The notes under the pieces are model-generated. The model made no database searches, had not been told where the DNA came from, and saw only the letters and a program-made list of their open reading frames with translations. Shown here piece by piece: positions 11,067 to 21,120 of a DNA stretch of 64,000 nt (its first letter is position 1; the number at the start of each line of letters is the position of its first letter). The position numbers and the translations under genes were made by a program. Origin of the DNA: Phosphoribacter sp037045055 (GTDB lineage Bacteria; Actinomycetota; Actinomycetes; Actinomycetales; Dermatophilaceae); contig JBAOHJ010000003.1 of assembly GCA_037045055.1 (NCBI GenBank), forward strand, positions 1 to 64,000, in the 5' to 3' direction.

Positions 11067-11287
11067 ATCAGAAACTACGAAAAGGGGTAAAGTTATTTAT
11101 TTTTCCTCTTTTCCGGTTCAGTCCTGCCATTTTCCCGTTTGGGGTGAAAAAAAGTTTGTCTCGGGTCATTTGAGTTGCAAGGCTTCCGCCCACAGCCCAA
11201 TCTTGTCGTCAGAAAAGCGGCCAGGTCAAGTATTTGTCAATAGATCGGACGCTTGTTTTCATCTGTCAAACTTATAAAAAACAGGAT

Positions 11288-12607
11288 ATGAAATTCGCAA
11301 TCACCTTCACCTTTTTGTTGGTATGTACGCTTCAGGCTGCCTACACACAAACCCCCGATCAGGCCCGCCAACTCGCAACTGCCGGTCGAAACCTTGAAGC
11401 AGAAAAAATGTATGCCCTCCTGCTGGAAAAAGAACCGGATAACCCGCAAATACTGTTGGGCGCCGCTTATAACTATTCCTGGGCCGGCCAGTACGACAAA
11501 GCAAAAAAGGTCTTCGACCAGGTGCTGGCTTTATCGCCCAAGCACCCCGAAGCGCTGATTGGCAAAGGGTATAACCTGGCTTGGGCCGGTGAATACGCCG
11601 CCGCCAAATCACCTTTTCAGATGCTTGAAAAAGTGCAGCCCGGCAGTTGGGAAGCCAAAAAAGGGTTGGGATACGTGTATCTCTGGCAAGGAAACAGCCC
11701 GGTTGCCATCCGCTATTTTGAAGAGTTGATCCTGGCATTTCCACAGCAAATCGAATTCTACATTGCATTGGCGCAGGCATACCTGCAAAATGACCAGATC
11801 AGGCTTGCCCGCATCGCATTACAAAGCGGCCTGGGTATCGAGCCAGGGCATCCGGTAGCCCGCGAACTGCTCAACAACACATACCAGCAGGCGGCGCTCC
11901 TCGACCTGGATGTGCTGACCGGTTATTCCGTCACCGATGGTATGAGCAGTTTCGGACTGCGTACCCTGCAAATGAGTGGTCGTGTAAACAAGTCGTTGCG
12001 CCTTTTTGCCCGTTACGACAATTCGCTTTCCCTCGACCTGGCTTCATTGGTACGGCAAAACCGGGAAGCGCAGGCCTTCACTGTCGGCGGCGTTGCAAAA
12101 TGGAACCACCGCCTGACCACGCGCCTCGATTATGGCGTTCGCCTCCTGCCCGAGGGAGTAAGACAGCAAGTGCTGAGCGGCGAACAAGTGGTGTTCCTGC
12201 CTGGCAATATGGCACTGAAAGCAGGCGGATTTCTGGGCCTGGGCAGGCGACTCGACAATGAATGGCTGATGTATGTGGGCGTTCGGGCGCCGATAGGCAA
12301 ATTTTACGCCGTCGAGCCGTACTATTTTTATGCAAGGGTTGAAAACAATCCCAGGCCTGAAAGCCGCATCATGCTCAACAACCAATTCCGGCTTCCGAAA
12401 GGGTATGAAATCAATCTGGGAGCACTGTATGGGAAATCGTCCATTCGATCGGAAAACGGCAGCAACAATGTACATGGGGCCTATTGCTCTGCCGTACTGC
12501 CGTTCAGCCGGTATATATGGGGACTTGCTTCGCTGCGCCGGGAAAAAGGGCCTTTCAACAGCCTGACGGTGGTGTCGGCAGGAATCAAGTGGAGGCTGGA
12601 AAAATAA
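11288..12607 (+). CDS. TPR plus YaiO-like outer-membrane beta-barrel protein
   Basis: An intact frame of 439 residues from ATG 11288, chosen because a signal peptide follows directly (KFAITFTFLLVCTLQAAYTQ). Residues ~25-210 hold four or five TPR units (for example LLEKEPDNPQILLGAAYNYS, LALSPKHPEALIGKGYNLAW). Residues ~215-439 are an alternating polar/apolar barrel that ends with an outer-membrane type terminus (GIKWRLEK). The plan TPR then barrel is that of YaiO and, more loosely, the PNAG exporter PgaA. With the GT2 enzyme downstream, a role in export of a polysaccharide is plausible. One of few genes here with no frameshift. Confidence 0.75.
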   Translation: MKFAITFTFLLVCTLQAAYTQTPDQARQLATAGRNLEAEKMYALLLEKEPDNPQILLGAAYNYSWAGQYDKAKKVFDQVLALSPKHPEALIGKGYNLAWAGEYAAAKSPFQMLEKVQPGSWEAKKGLGYVYLWQGNSPVAIRYFEELILAFPQQIEFYIALAQAYLQNDQIRLARIALQSGLGIEPGHPVARELLNNTYQQAALLDLDVLTGYSVTDGMSSFGLRTLQMSGRVNKSLRLFARYDNSLSLDLASLVRQNREAQAFTVGGVAKWNHRLTTRLDYGVRLLPEGVRQQVLSGEQVVFLPGNMALKAGGFLGLGRRLDNEWLMYVGVRAPIGKFYAVEPYYFYARVENNPRPESRIMLNNQFRLPKGYEINLGALYGKSSIRSENGSNNVHGAYCSAVLPFSRYIWGLASLRREKGPFNSLTVVSAGIKWRLEK

Positions 12608-12682
12608 AAAAAGAGTCAGAAAACCGCGTTTGCCCATTATAAACGCCCATACTACTGGACATTTTATTCTACAGCGCTCAGA

Positions 12683-12709
12683 CCTATAAGGTTTTAAAAA
12701 CCTTATAGG
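12683..12709 (+). terminator. Perfect 13-bp hairpin
   Basis: CCTATAAGGTTTT and its exact reverse complement are separated by one base. It lies 75 bases after the TPR/barrel stop and is a likely terminator or attenuator between this gene and the GT2 gene. The same word, CCTATAAGGTTT, is often seen as an intergenic hairpin in Bacteroidota. Confidence 0.6.
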
Positions 12710-12811
12710 CCTCGTTCCACCAAAATGTCCATTAGTGTGGTAAACGCCAACAACTTTCTAAAAATTTCGCATGAATGACCCAAACCGGCCTGAAACCGGA
12801 AGGAGATTGCC

Positions 12812-14718
12812 ATGCTTTCAAATTCTTTACTTATGAATACGCAACATACCAACGTCAACAGTTTTGTGCATTCCACGGCGCTGATACAAACGATCAGGCC
12901 GGTGGAGAAAGGCGCTACAGCGCAGAGCGGCGTCAAAAACGAACGCTTCACTCCCAAGGCTCCCAGCCCGGCCATGTACCTGTTCATTTTCGGGGTCTGG
13001 CTGGCCGCCATCGTCTGGTTTCAGCCGCGGCTTTTCCAGTTGCTCGATATGGCCTATAACTGGCCGAGCCGTATTGCGTTGATCACCTTTATTTTCTTCA
13101 TCGACTTTGCCTGGTTGTATGGCGTGTACAACCTTACGGTAATTGGATTTGCCGCATACTACCGTTTTTTTTCAAAAAAAGGCACGGAACAGCTGGCCGC
13201 TATACCGCTTTTGAGCCACCCGCCGATCGCAATACTGTATACGACCTGCAATGACTTCGTGGAAGCCAGCGTCCTTTCCTGTGTGCAGCAGGACTATCCG
13301 AACTACCAGGTGTATATCCTCGACGATTCTTCAGACGCTGTTTGTAAAATGCAGGTGGATCAATTTGCCGCCCAATATCCGGGTTTGGTGCAGGTAGTAC
13401 GCCGTCCCGACCGCAAGGCTTTTAAAGCGGGCAATATGAACCACGGTTTGGCCAATGTCGCCATTTCGGAGCCTTATTTTGCGATTGCCGATGCCGATGA
13501 AATTTTGCCGCCCGATTTCCTGACAAAAACGGTAGCCGGTCATGGAAAACGACCCGTCCTGCGGGTTTGTCCAGGCCAACCACCGCGCGAATCCAGGCTC
13601 CCAATCGCGCATTGTCTCAATTCGGTGGGCGTCGGTATCGATATTCACTGGAAATGGTGCCAGCCGCTGCGCAATGATTACGGTTTTGTGATGTTTCTGG
13701 GTCACGGAGCGCTCCTGCGCCGCAAATGCTGGGAAGACATGGGCGGTTTTCCGGACATCGTCAGCGAGGACCTCGGATTCGCCATTCACGCCCGCGAAAA
13801 CGGTTACCGCGGTCGTTTTCTGGAAAATGTGATTTGTTACGAAGATTTTCCGGATTCCGTCCGCGCTTTCCGCATCCGCCACATGAAATGGACACGCGGC
13901 ACCTCCGAATTCCTGTCCAAAAAAATGGGCTGGTTGCTCCGCGCTAAAAATATTACCTGGACTGAAAAATTAGACATCCTGTTCCCAACCCTCAACCTGC
14001 CCCTGACGCTGCTGTACTTTGTATTTATGCTCAATGCCAACCTGCTGCTGCCCTATTTCTTCGGGTTTTCGCAAGATGTAACCCTTGTGATAGGCGGACA
14101 GGAATTGCGCATGCCGATGGTGGCCCTGGATCCGGGCTTTCAGGTCATTTATAGACTGGGATTTTTACTTGATTACCCTGATGACCTTCTTTGCGCCGGT
14201 ATTGTCTTTCATCATCGCTATGGCCAACAGGCCTTTGAAACTTTTCAAATTCCTGAGTCATAGCACGGTATTGTACGCAGCGCTTACGCCGTTGTCGAGC
14301 ATCGGTGTTTTGACCTATTTTATTTCCGGTAAAGCCATTTTTTTAGTGACCGGCGATTCGAAACAAACAGAACACCGGGACAAACCGGCAATCCAGGGTT
14401 GGAGGGCTCGAAATGCGCGACGGCTGGCAGCAACTTATGGGAAAAAGCCACCCGGATACGCGTATCGTGCAAGCGCTTGAAATTGCAACGGGTTTATTGT
14501 TTGGCATCGCGGCGGTTATCATGTTCCAGATTTCATTTTTGGGTCTCTGTATTGCGTTCCTGATGCTGCCTGTGTTGCACCATGTCAATTGGGACAATCG
14601 TTTTGTTAAAAAATTGGTGTACCTGCCTTTTTTGTTGATTTTGTTGGGCGTGGTACTCTCCGGTTTTAGCGTATTCGGTATGAAAGCGGTGTTTTTTGGA
14701 TACGGATTTCATTTTTAA
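12812..14718 (+). CDS. Processive GT2 glycosyltransferase, cellulose synthase-like membrane protein
   Basis: ATG 12812 is preceded by AAGGAG, a good ribosome site that is unusual for this genome. Two helices (MYLFIFGVWLAAIVWF, ALITFIFFIDFAWLYGVY) precede the catalytic domain, which shows DDSSD, IADADE (DxD), a frame-broken stretch, then SEDLGFAI and RHMKWTRG, equivalent to the ED and Q/RxxRW motifs of BcsA-like synthases. C-terminal helices follow in three frames, ending FFGYGFHF at 14718. Frameshifts lie near 13540, 13605, 14170 and 14410. It would polymerise a beta-linked polysaccharide across the inner membrane. No PilZ domain is seen. Confidence 0.8.
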
Positions 14719-14935
14719 GAAATGGCACGACCAAAGGAGCGCTAATTAAGGCTGATCTTCTCCAGGCTTCTCCTTTTTTCTTCTCTTTACTTAACCGCCC
14801 CGCTTCCCGCAACGCCTGGTGTATCATCCATTCCAATTGGCCGTTCACGCTGCGAAACTCGTCGGCAGCCCATTTTTCGAGCGCCGCGTACGTGGCTTCG
14901 TCTATACGGAGTACAAAAGATTTTTTTGCAGACAT
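14666..14935 (-). CDS. Small Arc/MetJ-type ribbon-helix-helix-like protein
   Basis: Starts at ATG 14935 (SAKKSFVLRIDEATYAALEK), with a beta strand and two helices typical of ribbon-helix-helix proteins (AADEFRSVNGQLEWMIHQAL). Such proteins bind DNA or are antitoxin-like; Bacteroidota have stand-alone versions of this length. The open frame runs on to 14666 and overlaps the GT2 3' end by 53 bases. The real end is probably near 14,740 with an indel, since residues after GEAWRRSALI lose family character. No partner toxin is present. Confidence 0.6.
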   Translation of the reverse strand: MSAKKSFVLRIDEATYAALEKWAADEFRSVNGQLEWMIHQALREAGRLSKEKKKGEAWRRSALISAPLVVPFLKNEIRIQKTPLSYRIR

Positions 14936-14941
14936 GTTCTA

Positions 14942-15272
14942 AGAAGTGAGAGAAGTGAGAAGTGGAGGGAGGGTGAGAGGGAGGGTGAGAGGCGTCCCGT
15001 TTAGCGGCCGTTATGGTTTTTGGCTTGGGTTTTTCAGGCCTGTAATCGTGAATCGTGTTTAGTGTGTGGTGTTTAGTGTTTCGGGCGCTTCGCCTTTGGC
15101 AATAGTTGATATTTTGGTCGAATTTTCACAAATGCCAAAGGCGAAGCGCCCGAAACACTAAACACCACACACTAAACACGATTCACGATTACAGGCCTGA
15201 AAAGCCCAAGCCAAACAACCATCAACAGCCAAACGGGAACGTCTGCCTCCACTTCTCACCTCTCACCTCTGA
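14942..15272. repeat. Very long inverted repeat filling the intergenic gap
   Basis: The core arms 15022-15100 and 15134-15212 (79 bases each) are complementary with one mismatch and enclose a 33-base loop. Outside the core the match continues imperfectly, from the GAGAAGTGGAGG region near 14,955 to its counterpart CCACTTCTCACC near 15,250. The core contains the word GTGTTTAGTG and GGGCGCTTCGCC found again at other gaps. It lies between the RHH gene start and the SPFH gene end, both on the minus strand, and would form a very stable hairpin in RNA. Confidence 0.85.
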
Positions 15273-16141
15273 TTAATGGTGTAGGGTACCGGTGTTAACG
15301 ATGGGTTGCGCGTTTCTATCGCCGCAAAGAACCACCAGGAGGTTGCTGACCATAGCGGCTTTTTTCTCCTCGTCCAGGTCGATGATGTTTTTGCGCGAGA
15401 GTTGTTCCAGCGCCATTTCGACCATACCCACTGCGCCTTCCACGATTTTGCTACGGGCCGCCACGATGGCGGTGGCTTGCTGGCGTTGCAGCATGGCGCC
15501 TGGGCGATTTCGGTGGAGTAAGCGAGGTTGTTGATCCGGGCTTCGATGACCTCAATACCGGCAATCTGAAGACGCTCGGTGATCTCGTGTGCAAGTTGGT
15601 GGTTCACCTCGTCGCTGCTGGTTCGCAGAGTGACCACGGCAGTCTTCATCTTCAAGGTTGTCGTAACTGTACATTCCGGCTAATTTTCGAATCGCCGCTT
15701 CGCTCTGAATTTTCACAAACTCGGGATAGTTTTCTACGTCGAAAGCCGTTTTGAACGTATCGCTGCACCCGGTAGGCCACCACCGCGCCGATCATGATGG
15801 GGTTGCCCTGTTTATCGTTAACCTTGATTGTTGGGCACATCCAGCGTCACGGCCCGGAGCGAGACCTTTCTTCTTGGTGTAAAACGGGTTGGCGTAAAAA
15901 AAACCGCTCTCCCGGATCGTGCCGATGTAGGTACCAAACAAGGTTCATGCACTCGGCTGCTGTTGGGCTCAATAGCCAATAAACCCGGTAGCGATAAACA
16001 AGAGAGCGATATGCCAAAAGTACAATGCCCCTGAGCGGAATTTGTTTGAAGAGCCAGTAACACGATGCCTGCGCAGCAAACACTAAAAAGAGCAGCAACA
16101 ACAGTGGCCCAGCCGGAAGTTGGTTTAATAATCTTTTCCAT
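15273..16141 (-). CDS. SPFH/band 7 (prohibitin-like) membrane protein
   Basis: Reads leftward from ATG 16141 (MEKIIKPTSGWATVVAALF). Two hydrophobic segments are followed by the SPFH core: YIGTIRESGFFYANPFYTKK (assembled over a frameshift), VSLRAVTLDVP, GNPIMIGAVVAYRV, SEAAIRKLAGMYSYD and LQIAGIEVIEARINNLAYST. A coiled-coil C-terminus, TAIVAARSKIVEGAVGMVEM, ends NTGTLHH. Around 285 residues. These proteins scaffold membrane microdomains and regulate membrane proteases. At least five indels. It stands alone between repeat regions. Confidence 0.8.
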
Positions 16142-16280
16142 TGTGTTTCGAAATTTTGATTTCGATTTGATACTATTTTGATAGCAAATGTAATCAACTT
16201 CGACCGGACTTGTCAAGTGTTTTCCCCTTAAATTTTTATTTCTGGCGACGAAGGGGGGATTTTACAGGATGAAATAAAAA

Positions 16281-16312
16281 TCCCGAATATTCCACACCGG
16301 GAATATTCGGGA
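16281..16312 (-). terminator. Hairpin terminator downstream of the Cys-rich gene
   Basis: TCCCGAATATTCC pairs with GGAATATTCGGGA around a short loop. It lies 45 bases past the end of the minus-strand Cys-rich gene. Little else is visible in the gap 16,142-16,356. Confidence 0.7.
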
Positions 16313-16356
16313 CAAAATGTACACAAGAAGAATAGCAGGTCTGATGACCCGGGGAA

Positions 16357-16774
16357 TTATTGTTCCGTTTTAGGCATTGCAGCGGCAGATTTGCTTGCGC
16401 AGCATGCTTTGGCGCCGCTGGCAGCCTGACCGGCACATGCTTTCGTTTCAGAAGCAGAGCAGGATTTTTTAGTCATCACCGCTTTGTCGGAAGCAGTAGC
16501 TGTTGCAGGCGCAACGTTTACGAATGCGTTGGCTGTTTCGTCAAACTGTACGCTTACAAATTTTACATTGCCTGCAACGTCAGCTTCTTTGCGAACATAA
16601 GAAACAGTACCGTCGTCAGCCATGCGCTTTTCGATGTTTGCATCAGAAGCAGCAGTCTTTGACATTTTGCTGGCGCAAGAAGATGCAGCATTTGGAAGCG
16701 CAGCAAGCCTGTGCGTTAGCGTTGGCTAAACCCAGCGCAAAAATGAAGGCGAAGAAAAAGATTGCTTTTTTCAT
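16357..16774 (-). CDS. Small secreted Cys-rich protein with repeated CCASK-like motifs
   Basis: ATG 16774 starts a clear signal peptide (KKAIFFFAFIFALGLANANA), directly followed by QACCAS. After an indel near 16,690 the frame continues with SSCASKMSKTAASDANIEKR, an Arg/Asp central part (GTVSYVRKEADVAGNVKFVS), and a tail with KKSCSASETKACAGQAA and KACCASKSAAAMP. About 138 residues with at least eight Cys in short CC or CxxxC-like groups at both ends. I do not recognise the family. Possible roles are metal binding or a disulfide-linked envelope protein. It is monocistronic by its own terminator. Confidence 0.6.
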
Positions 16775-17022
16775 GAGTCAATCCGAATTGGTTGAAAAAG
16801 TTAAGAAATATTTGTTGTCTTATATACTGTGGTTCACCTGGTATCGCGGACAAATTGAACAAACCTGTACTGTACAAAACCTGGCGAACTAGTAGTATTG
16901 CAGCTTCAAAAGTAAACAGAATCTTGGTGGGTTCACTCATTTTCGCTAAACCTTAACAAGTGTTTTGTTATTTCCAGACACAAAACTCAAAACACCGAAC
17001 ACCATATACCATACACGAAACC

Positions 17023-18693
17023 CTATTTGCCCGACAAAATACCGTTGTAGCGTTCCGGGTCATTCAGGAGTTTGATGGCTTCCTTCACTTCCGGGTCGTT
17101 CACCAGGTTTTTGCGCACTTTTCCACGTTGAAAATAGTAACGCCCGACGATGTCCTGCTCTATTTCGTGCAGGATGCGGTCGCGATTTTTGCTGAGTTCT
17201 CCTTTTTTCTCCGCTTTGATTTTGTTTTCCAGGCCGGCAATTTCATTGTCTAACGGCAGACTCTCGCGGGCAGCAATATCGCGGAGTTCGTTGATTTTCT
17301 TCTCCGTAGCCGTCTGGTAATCAAAGTTTTTACTTTGCACGTATTTCGCAAAACCGTCGAAATCGGTAAATTCAAAAGTTTCAACAGAGTCGATTTTAGC
17401 GTTTTTCAGTGTAAAATCCGTCACAAAATCGAAGATGATGTTCTGGTCGAGCAGCGCTTTTACCACACCGGCGGCGGTATCGTGGGGCAACAATACGTCG
17501 GGTTTGATGCCGCCGCCGTCGAGCACGATGCGGCCGTTGCGGGTTTTGAACTGGGCGCGTTCGGATTCGGGGATATCCACCGGTTCGCCGTTTTTGTAGC
17601 GCACCGCCTGGATGCAGCGGCCCGAAGGGATGTAGTATTTGGCGGTGGTGAGTTTGATCTTGGCGTTGTAACCGAGTGTCTTTGGTGTTCTGCACCAGCC
17701 CTTTGCCGTAACTGCGCTGACCCATGATGCACGGCCCGGTCGAGGTCCTGCAAGCGCGCCGGACGTAACTTCGCTGGCAGAGGCGCTCGTGTCTGTCGAG
17801 CAATACGACCACCGGAATGTCTTCGTCTACCGGGGTGTGTTGATCGTTTTAAAGGTGTTGTCCCATTCCGGCACTTTGCCTTTGGTGCTGACCACAAGCT
17901 CGCCTTTGCGGCACAAACACATTGACGAGGTTGACGGCTTCGTTGAGCAAGCCGCCGCCGTTGTCGCGCAGGTCGAGGATCACGCCTTTGAGTTGCGGGT
18001 TTTTATTTTTCAAACTCTGTAGCGCGTTGCCCACATTTTGCGCCAGCATCCTGGGTAAAGGTCGTGAGGTTGATATAGCCGACGTTTTCGGCCACCAGGC
18101 CCGAGTGCGGCACGTTGGGAATGTTTACTTCTTCCGCGTTTCAGGCTGATTTTCAGGTCTTTATTCTCGCCCGGGCGGCGCACCACGCAGTTCCGCTTTG
18201 CGTACCGGGAAAGCCCCGCAGGAACTCGATGCACCTCGCTTTCGTTTCTGCCCTTTGGCGCTTTGGCCGTCGACGGTGATAATGGCGTCGCCTACTTTCA
18301 GACCGGCTTTGTGGGCGGGGCTGTTTTCGTATATTTCGGTGATCGACCACCCAGTCGCCCATTTGTTGGCCTTCGGCGCCGACACCGTTGTATTTGCCGT
18401 CGGTCTGGATGCGGTACCCTTCGATGTCGGTTTCGGAAATGTAGTTGGTGAACGGATCGAGGCCTTCGAGCATGGCGTCGAGCCCCTGGCGCATGAGTTT
18501 GTCCGGGGTCGAGTTCGTCGACGTAGGAGTGGTTTACTTCCTTGTAGGCATTGGCAAATAATCTCGAGGTTTTTGGCAGATGTCGAAGTATTTGCCCTGC
18601 GCCTTTGCACCTGTGAGAGGGCGTGAGAGCGAGTAAGAGAAGTGAGAGATGCGGTGAGTGTTTGAAGCATGATAGTTTGATACGGTTATTCAT
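17023..18693 (-). CDS. C-terminal processing peptidase (S41, PDZ-containing)
   Basis: Starts at ATG 18693 (NNRIKLSCFKHSPHLSLLLL, signal-like) and ends at 17023 with PERYNGILSGK. Parts in order: an N-terminal helical region with GLDAMLEGLDPFTNYISETD, a PDZ domain (GLKVGDAIITVDGQ), a protease core with the catalytic motif TSASASE near 17,770 and GQRSYGKGLVQNT with the catalytic Lys, then DGGGIKPD and a long helical tail. About 550 residues. It degrades or trims periplasmic proteins. Frames change about ten times. The next gene upstream on this strand, an esterase, ends 35 bases before this start, so they may form an operon. Confidence 0.85.
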
Positions 18694-18728
18694 TTTACTG
18701 TTTATGTCGTCTGACATCAGAAATTTTT

Positions 18729-19476
18729 TCAGCATTTGCAAGCAGTTCCGCTCGGTTTATCGGCGTGTACCCAGTGGCCCGCACCTTCAATCGTAACGAT
18801 CTCGGCCTGCGGAAACAGGGATTTTATTAACGGAATATCGGCGTCTTTGATATAATCGGAGCGGCTTCCACGGATAAAAAGTGCGGGTTTGTCAAATGGC
18901 TCACCCGTTACGGGCGCCAGAATATCATCGGTAATGTTCCCACAAAACGGGCAGGTTCATTTTCCAGGCAAACCGGCCGTCTTCTTCCCGGGTGATGTTT
19001 TTTAACAAAAATTGCCGGGTACCCGCATCCGGAATTCGCTCTGCAAGATAGGTTTCCGCTTCTTGCCGCGAACTCATTTTCGACAAATCCATCTCGCAGT
19101 AAGGCGTCGAAAAATGGAAGAATGGTTGTCTTCGGCAGCACCGGGTGCAATATCGACCACCACCAGGCGCTCCACCATATCCGGGTGCGACAAGGCGAGT
19201 TGCATGGCGACTTTGCCGCCCATGCTGTGCCCCACCACGGCAGCGCTGAACATCCAGTGCTGCTTCCATAAACGCACGCAGGTCGTCGGCCATTTCCGCG
19301 TAGGTGTGCGTGGGCACGTGCGGCGAGCGCCCGTGGTTGCGCAGGTCGGGCGTGACGACCAGGTGCTGATCCGAAAGCCCCTTGGCAATCGTCTGCCAAT
19401 TGTCTGAAAACCCAAAAAGTCCGTGTAAAATCAATACCGGACTACCCTGTCCGAATTCGCGGGAATACAGTTCCAT
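18729..19476 (-). CDS. Alpha/beta-hydrolase, YbfF-like esterase
   Basis: ATG 19476 opens with MELYSREFGQGSPVLILHGL, followed by the oxyanion region FGFSDNWQTIAKGL and PDLRNHGRSPH. The nucleophile elbow VGHSMGGKVAMQLAL is readable in another frame near 19,220, VVVDIAP follows, and the C-terminal AGHWVHADKPSGTACKC holds the catalytic His. About 245 residues, as in the YbfF/PHA-type esterases. The substrate is unknown. Indels near 19265, 19130, 18930 and 18880. It diverges from recA. Confidence 0.75.
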
Positions 19477-19484
19477 TGCCTCTA

Positions 19485-19576
19485 AGTAGTTATCTGTTAT
19501 TAGTTATTGGTTATCCGTGTTGATAATCAAGCATTTGTAAAGAATTTAAGCAAAACTAATTATGCACACCTCCTTA
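19485..19576 (+). repeat. Intergenic repeat element, copy A, with promoter-like motif
   Basis: A ~92-nt element beginning AGTTATCTGTTATTA and ending near GCACACCTCCTTA, about 85% identical to copy B at 52,769-52,863. It contains TTTG (19534-19537), 19 bases, then TAATTATG (19557-19564), close to the Bacteroidota promoter pattern. It lies between the divergent esterase and recA. Confidence 0.65.
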
Positions 19577-19734
19577 CAATCAACATCTTTCATTTCCGTA
19601 TGTTTGCCTCGTGGCAATTTTCATTTCAAAGCGCAGGGCGTTTTCTAAGTATTTCTTTCTGAGGAAATATCAACCGGCAAAACAAATATTTTAAAAATAT
19701 CAGACAAAATGTTTTTTATTACAAACACTTTGTT

Positions 19735-19742
19735 TATTTTTG
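19735..19742 (+). promoter_or_regulatory. -7 promoter box (TATTTTTG) upstream of recA
   Basis: Matches TAnnTTTG of the Bacteroidota primary sigma factor and lies 43 bases before the recA start. The -33 TTTG is not well matched, so the call is moderate. I see no LexA-type operator that I can name. Confidence 0.45.
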
Positions 19743-19785
19743 TCCCTGTTTTTAACCATGTATTACCTAAACAGCACCATCAACC

Positions 19786-20858
19786 ATGGCAGACGAAAAA
19801 GAAAATAAACTTAAAACCCTGCAAGCCACCATTGACCGCCTCGACAAAACCTACGGCAAAGGCACCATCATGCGCCTGGGCGACAAGCAGGCCATCGAAG
19901 TAGAAGTCATTCCCACCGGCTCGCTCGGCCTCGATATCGCCCTGGGATGCAACGGCCTTCCCAAAGGCCGTATCATCGAAATCTACGGGCCGGAATCTTC
20001 CGGTAAAACCACCCTGGCCATTCACGCCATCGCGGAATGCCAGAAAAAAGGCGGTATTGCGGCCATCATCGACGCGGAACACGCCTTCGACCGCTTTTAC
20101 GCCGAAGCACTTGGGCGTGGATGTGAACAACCTGCTCATCAGCCAGCCCGACAACGGCGAGCAGGCCCTCGAAATCGCCGAAAACCTGATCCGCTCCGGC
20201 GCGGTGGACATCCTGGTGATCGACTCCGTAGCCGCCCTGGTGCCCCGCGCGGAGATCGAAGGCGAAATGGGCGACTCCAAAATGGGCCTCCAGGCCCGCC
20301 TGATGAGCCAGGCCATGCGCAAACTGACCGCCAACATCGGCCGCACCGGCTGCTGCTGCATTTTCATCAACCAGTTGCGCGAAAAAATCGGCGTCATGTT
20401 CGGCAACCCGGAAACGACCACCGGTGGCAACGCCCTCAAATTTTACGCTTCCGTTCGCCTCGACATCCGCAAAAGCGGCGCTGCCATCAAAGACAAAGAC
20501 GGCAACGTGGTGGGCAACCAGGTGAAGGTGAAAGTGGTGAAAAACAAACTGGCGCCTCCGTTCAGAACGGCCTCCTTCGATATTATCTTTGGAGAAGGTA
20601 TTTCCAAAACAGGCGAAATTATCGACCTCGGATCTGAGATGGACATCATCCAGAAAAGTGGCGCCTGGTATAGCTATAACGGCGCTAAAATTGCCCAGGG
20701 CCGCGACGCTGCCAAAAATTTCCTGCATGACAATCCGGAAGTGGCGCTGGAAATTGAACAAAAGATCAAGGAGAAGATCAGTTCGGGTATGTTGAAAATC
20801 TCCACTTGCCTCTGTGAAGGTGGCAGCGACGGATGATGGTGAAGAAGATGATTTTTAA
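19786..20858 (+). CDS. recA: RecA recombinase
   Basis: ATG 19786 (ADEKENKLKTLQATIDRLDK). Walker A is EIYGPESSGKTTLA, Walker B DILVIDSVAALVP, and loop L2 GNPETTTGGNALKFYASV; these bind ATP and DNA for strand exchange, repair and SOS induction. One inserted G near 20,107 splits the frame (ALGVDVNN restored after removing it). A second insertion near 20,799 changes the tail: removing it gives KVAATDDGEEDDF and the acidic end usual for RecA, with TAA at 20856-20858. About 357 residues. It is followed by a terminator and recJ. Confidence 0.95.
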
Positions 20859-21017
20859 GATGGATCGTATTTAAATGGATGTTTCCTCGACGTAGCGTGT
20901 TAGAACACGGATTTTGACGGACTTGTCCCGGATTTAAAGTGCAGCAGGTGATTGTTGAAAAGGAGTTCATAAAGGGTTCTCTTTTAAATTTTGCCTCGTC
21001 GACACAATTTTGACCTG

Positions 21018-21055
21018 TCCCGAATTTTTCTCATGGAGGAAAACTCGGGATTTTT
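21018..21055 (+). terminator. recA terminator
   Basis: TCCCGA and TCGGGA arms extend through TTTTTC/GGAAAA pairs and are followed by TTTTTATTT. It lies 160 bases after the recA stop and 66 before recJ. Confidence 0.7.
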
Positions 21056-21120
21056 ATTTGCCTGTCCTCTTTCTCTTTCTTTGAATCATCTTCGCTTCTC
21101 AAAACCACTTCAAAACGCGC

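Noticed and set aside
14942..15272. CRISPR-like array from the repeated GTGTTTAGTG words
   Set aside because: The words are inverted and irregular, with no equal-length spacers and no cas genes.
19786..20858. Programmed frameshifting in recA, thrS and cysS
   Set aside because: Shifts occur at many unrelated sites in almost every gene, without slippery sequences, so errors are the simpler cause.
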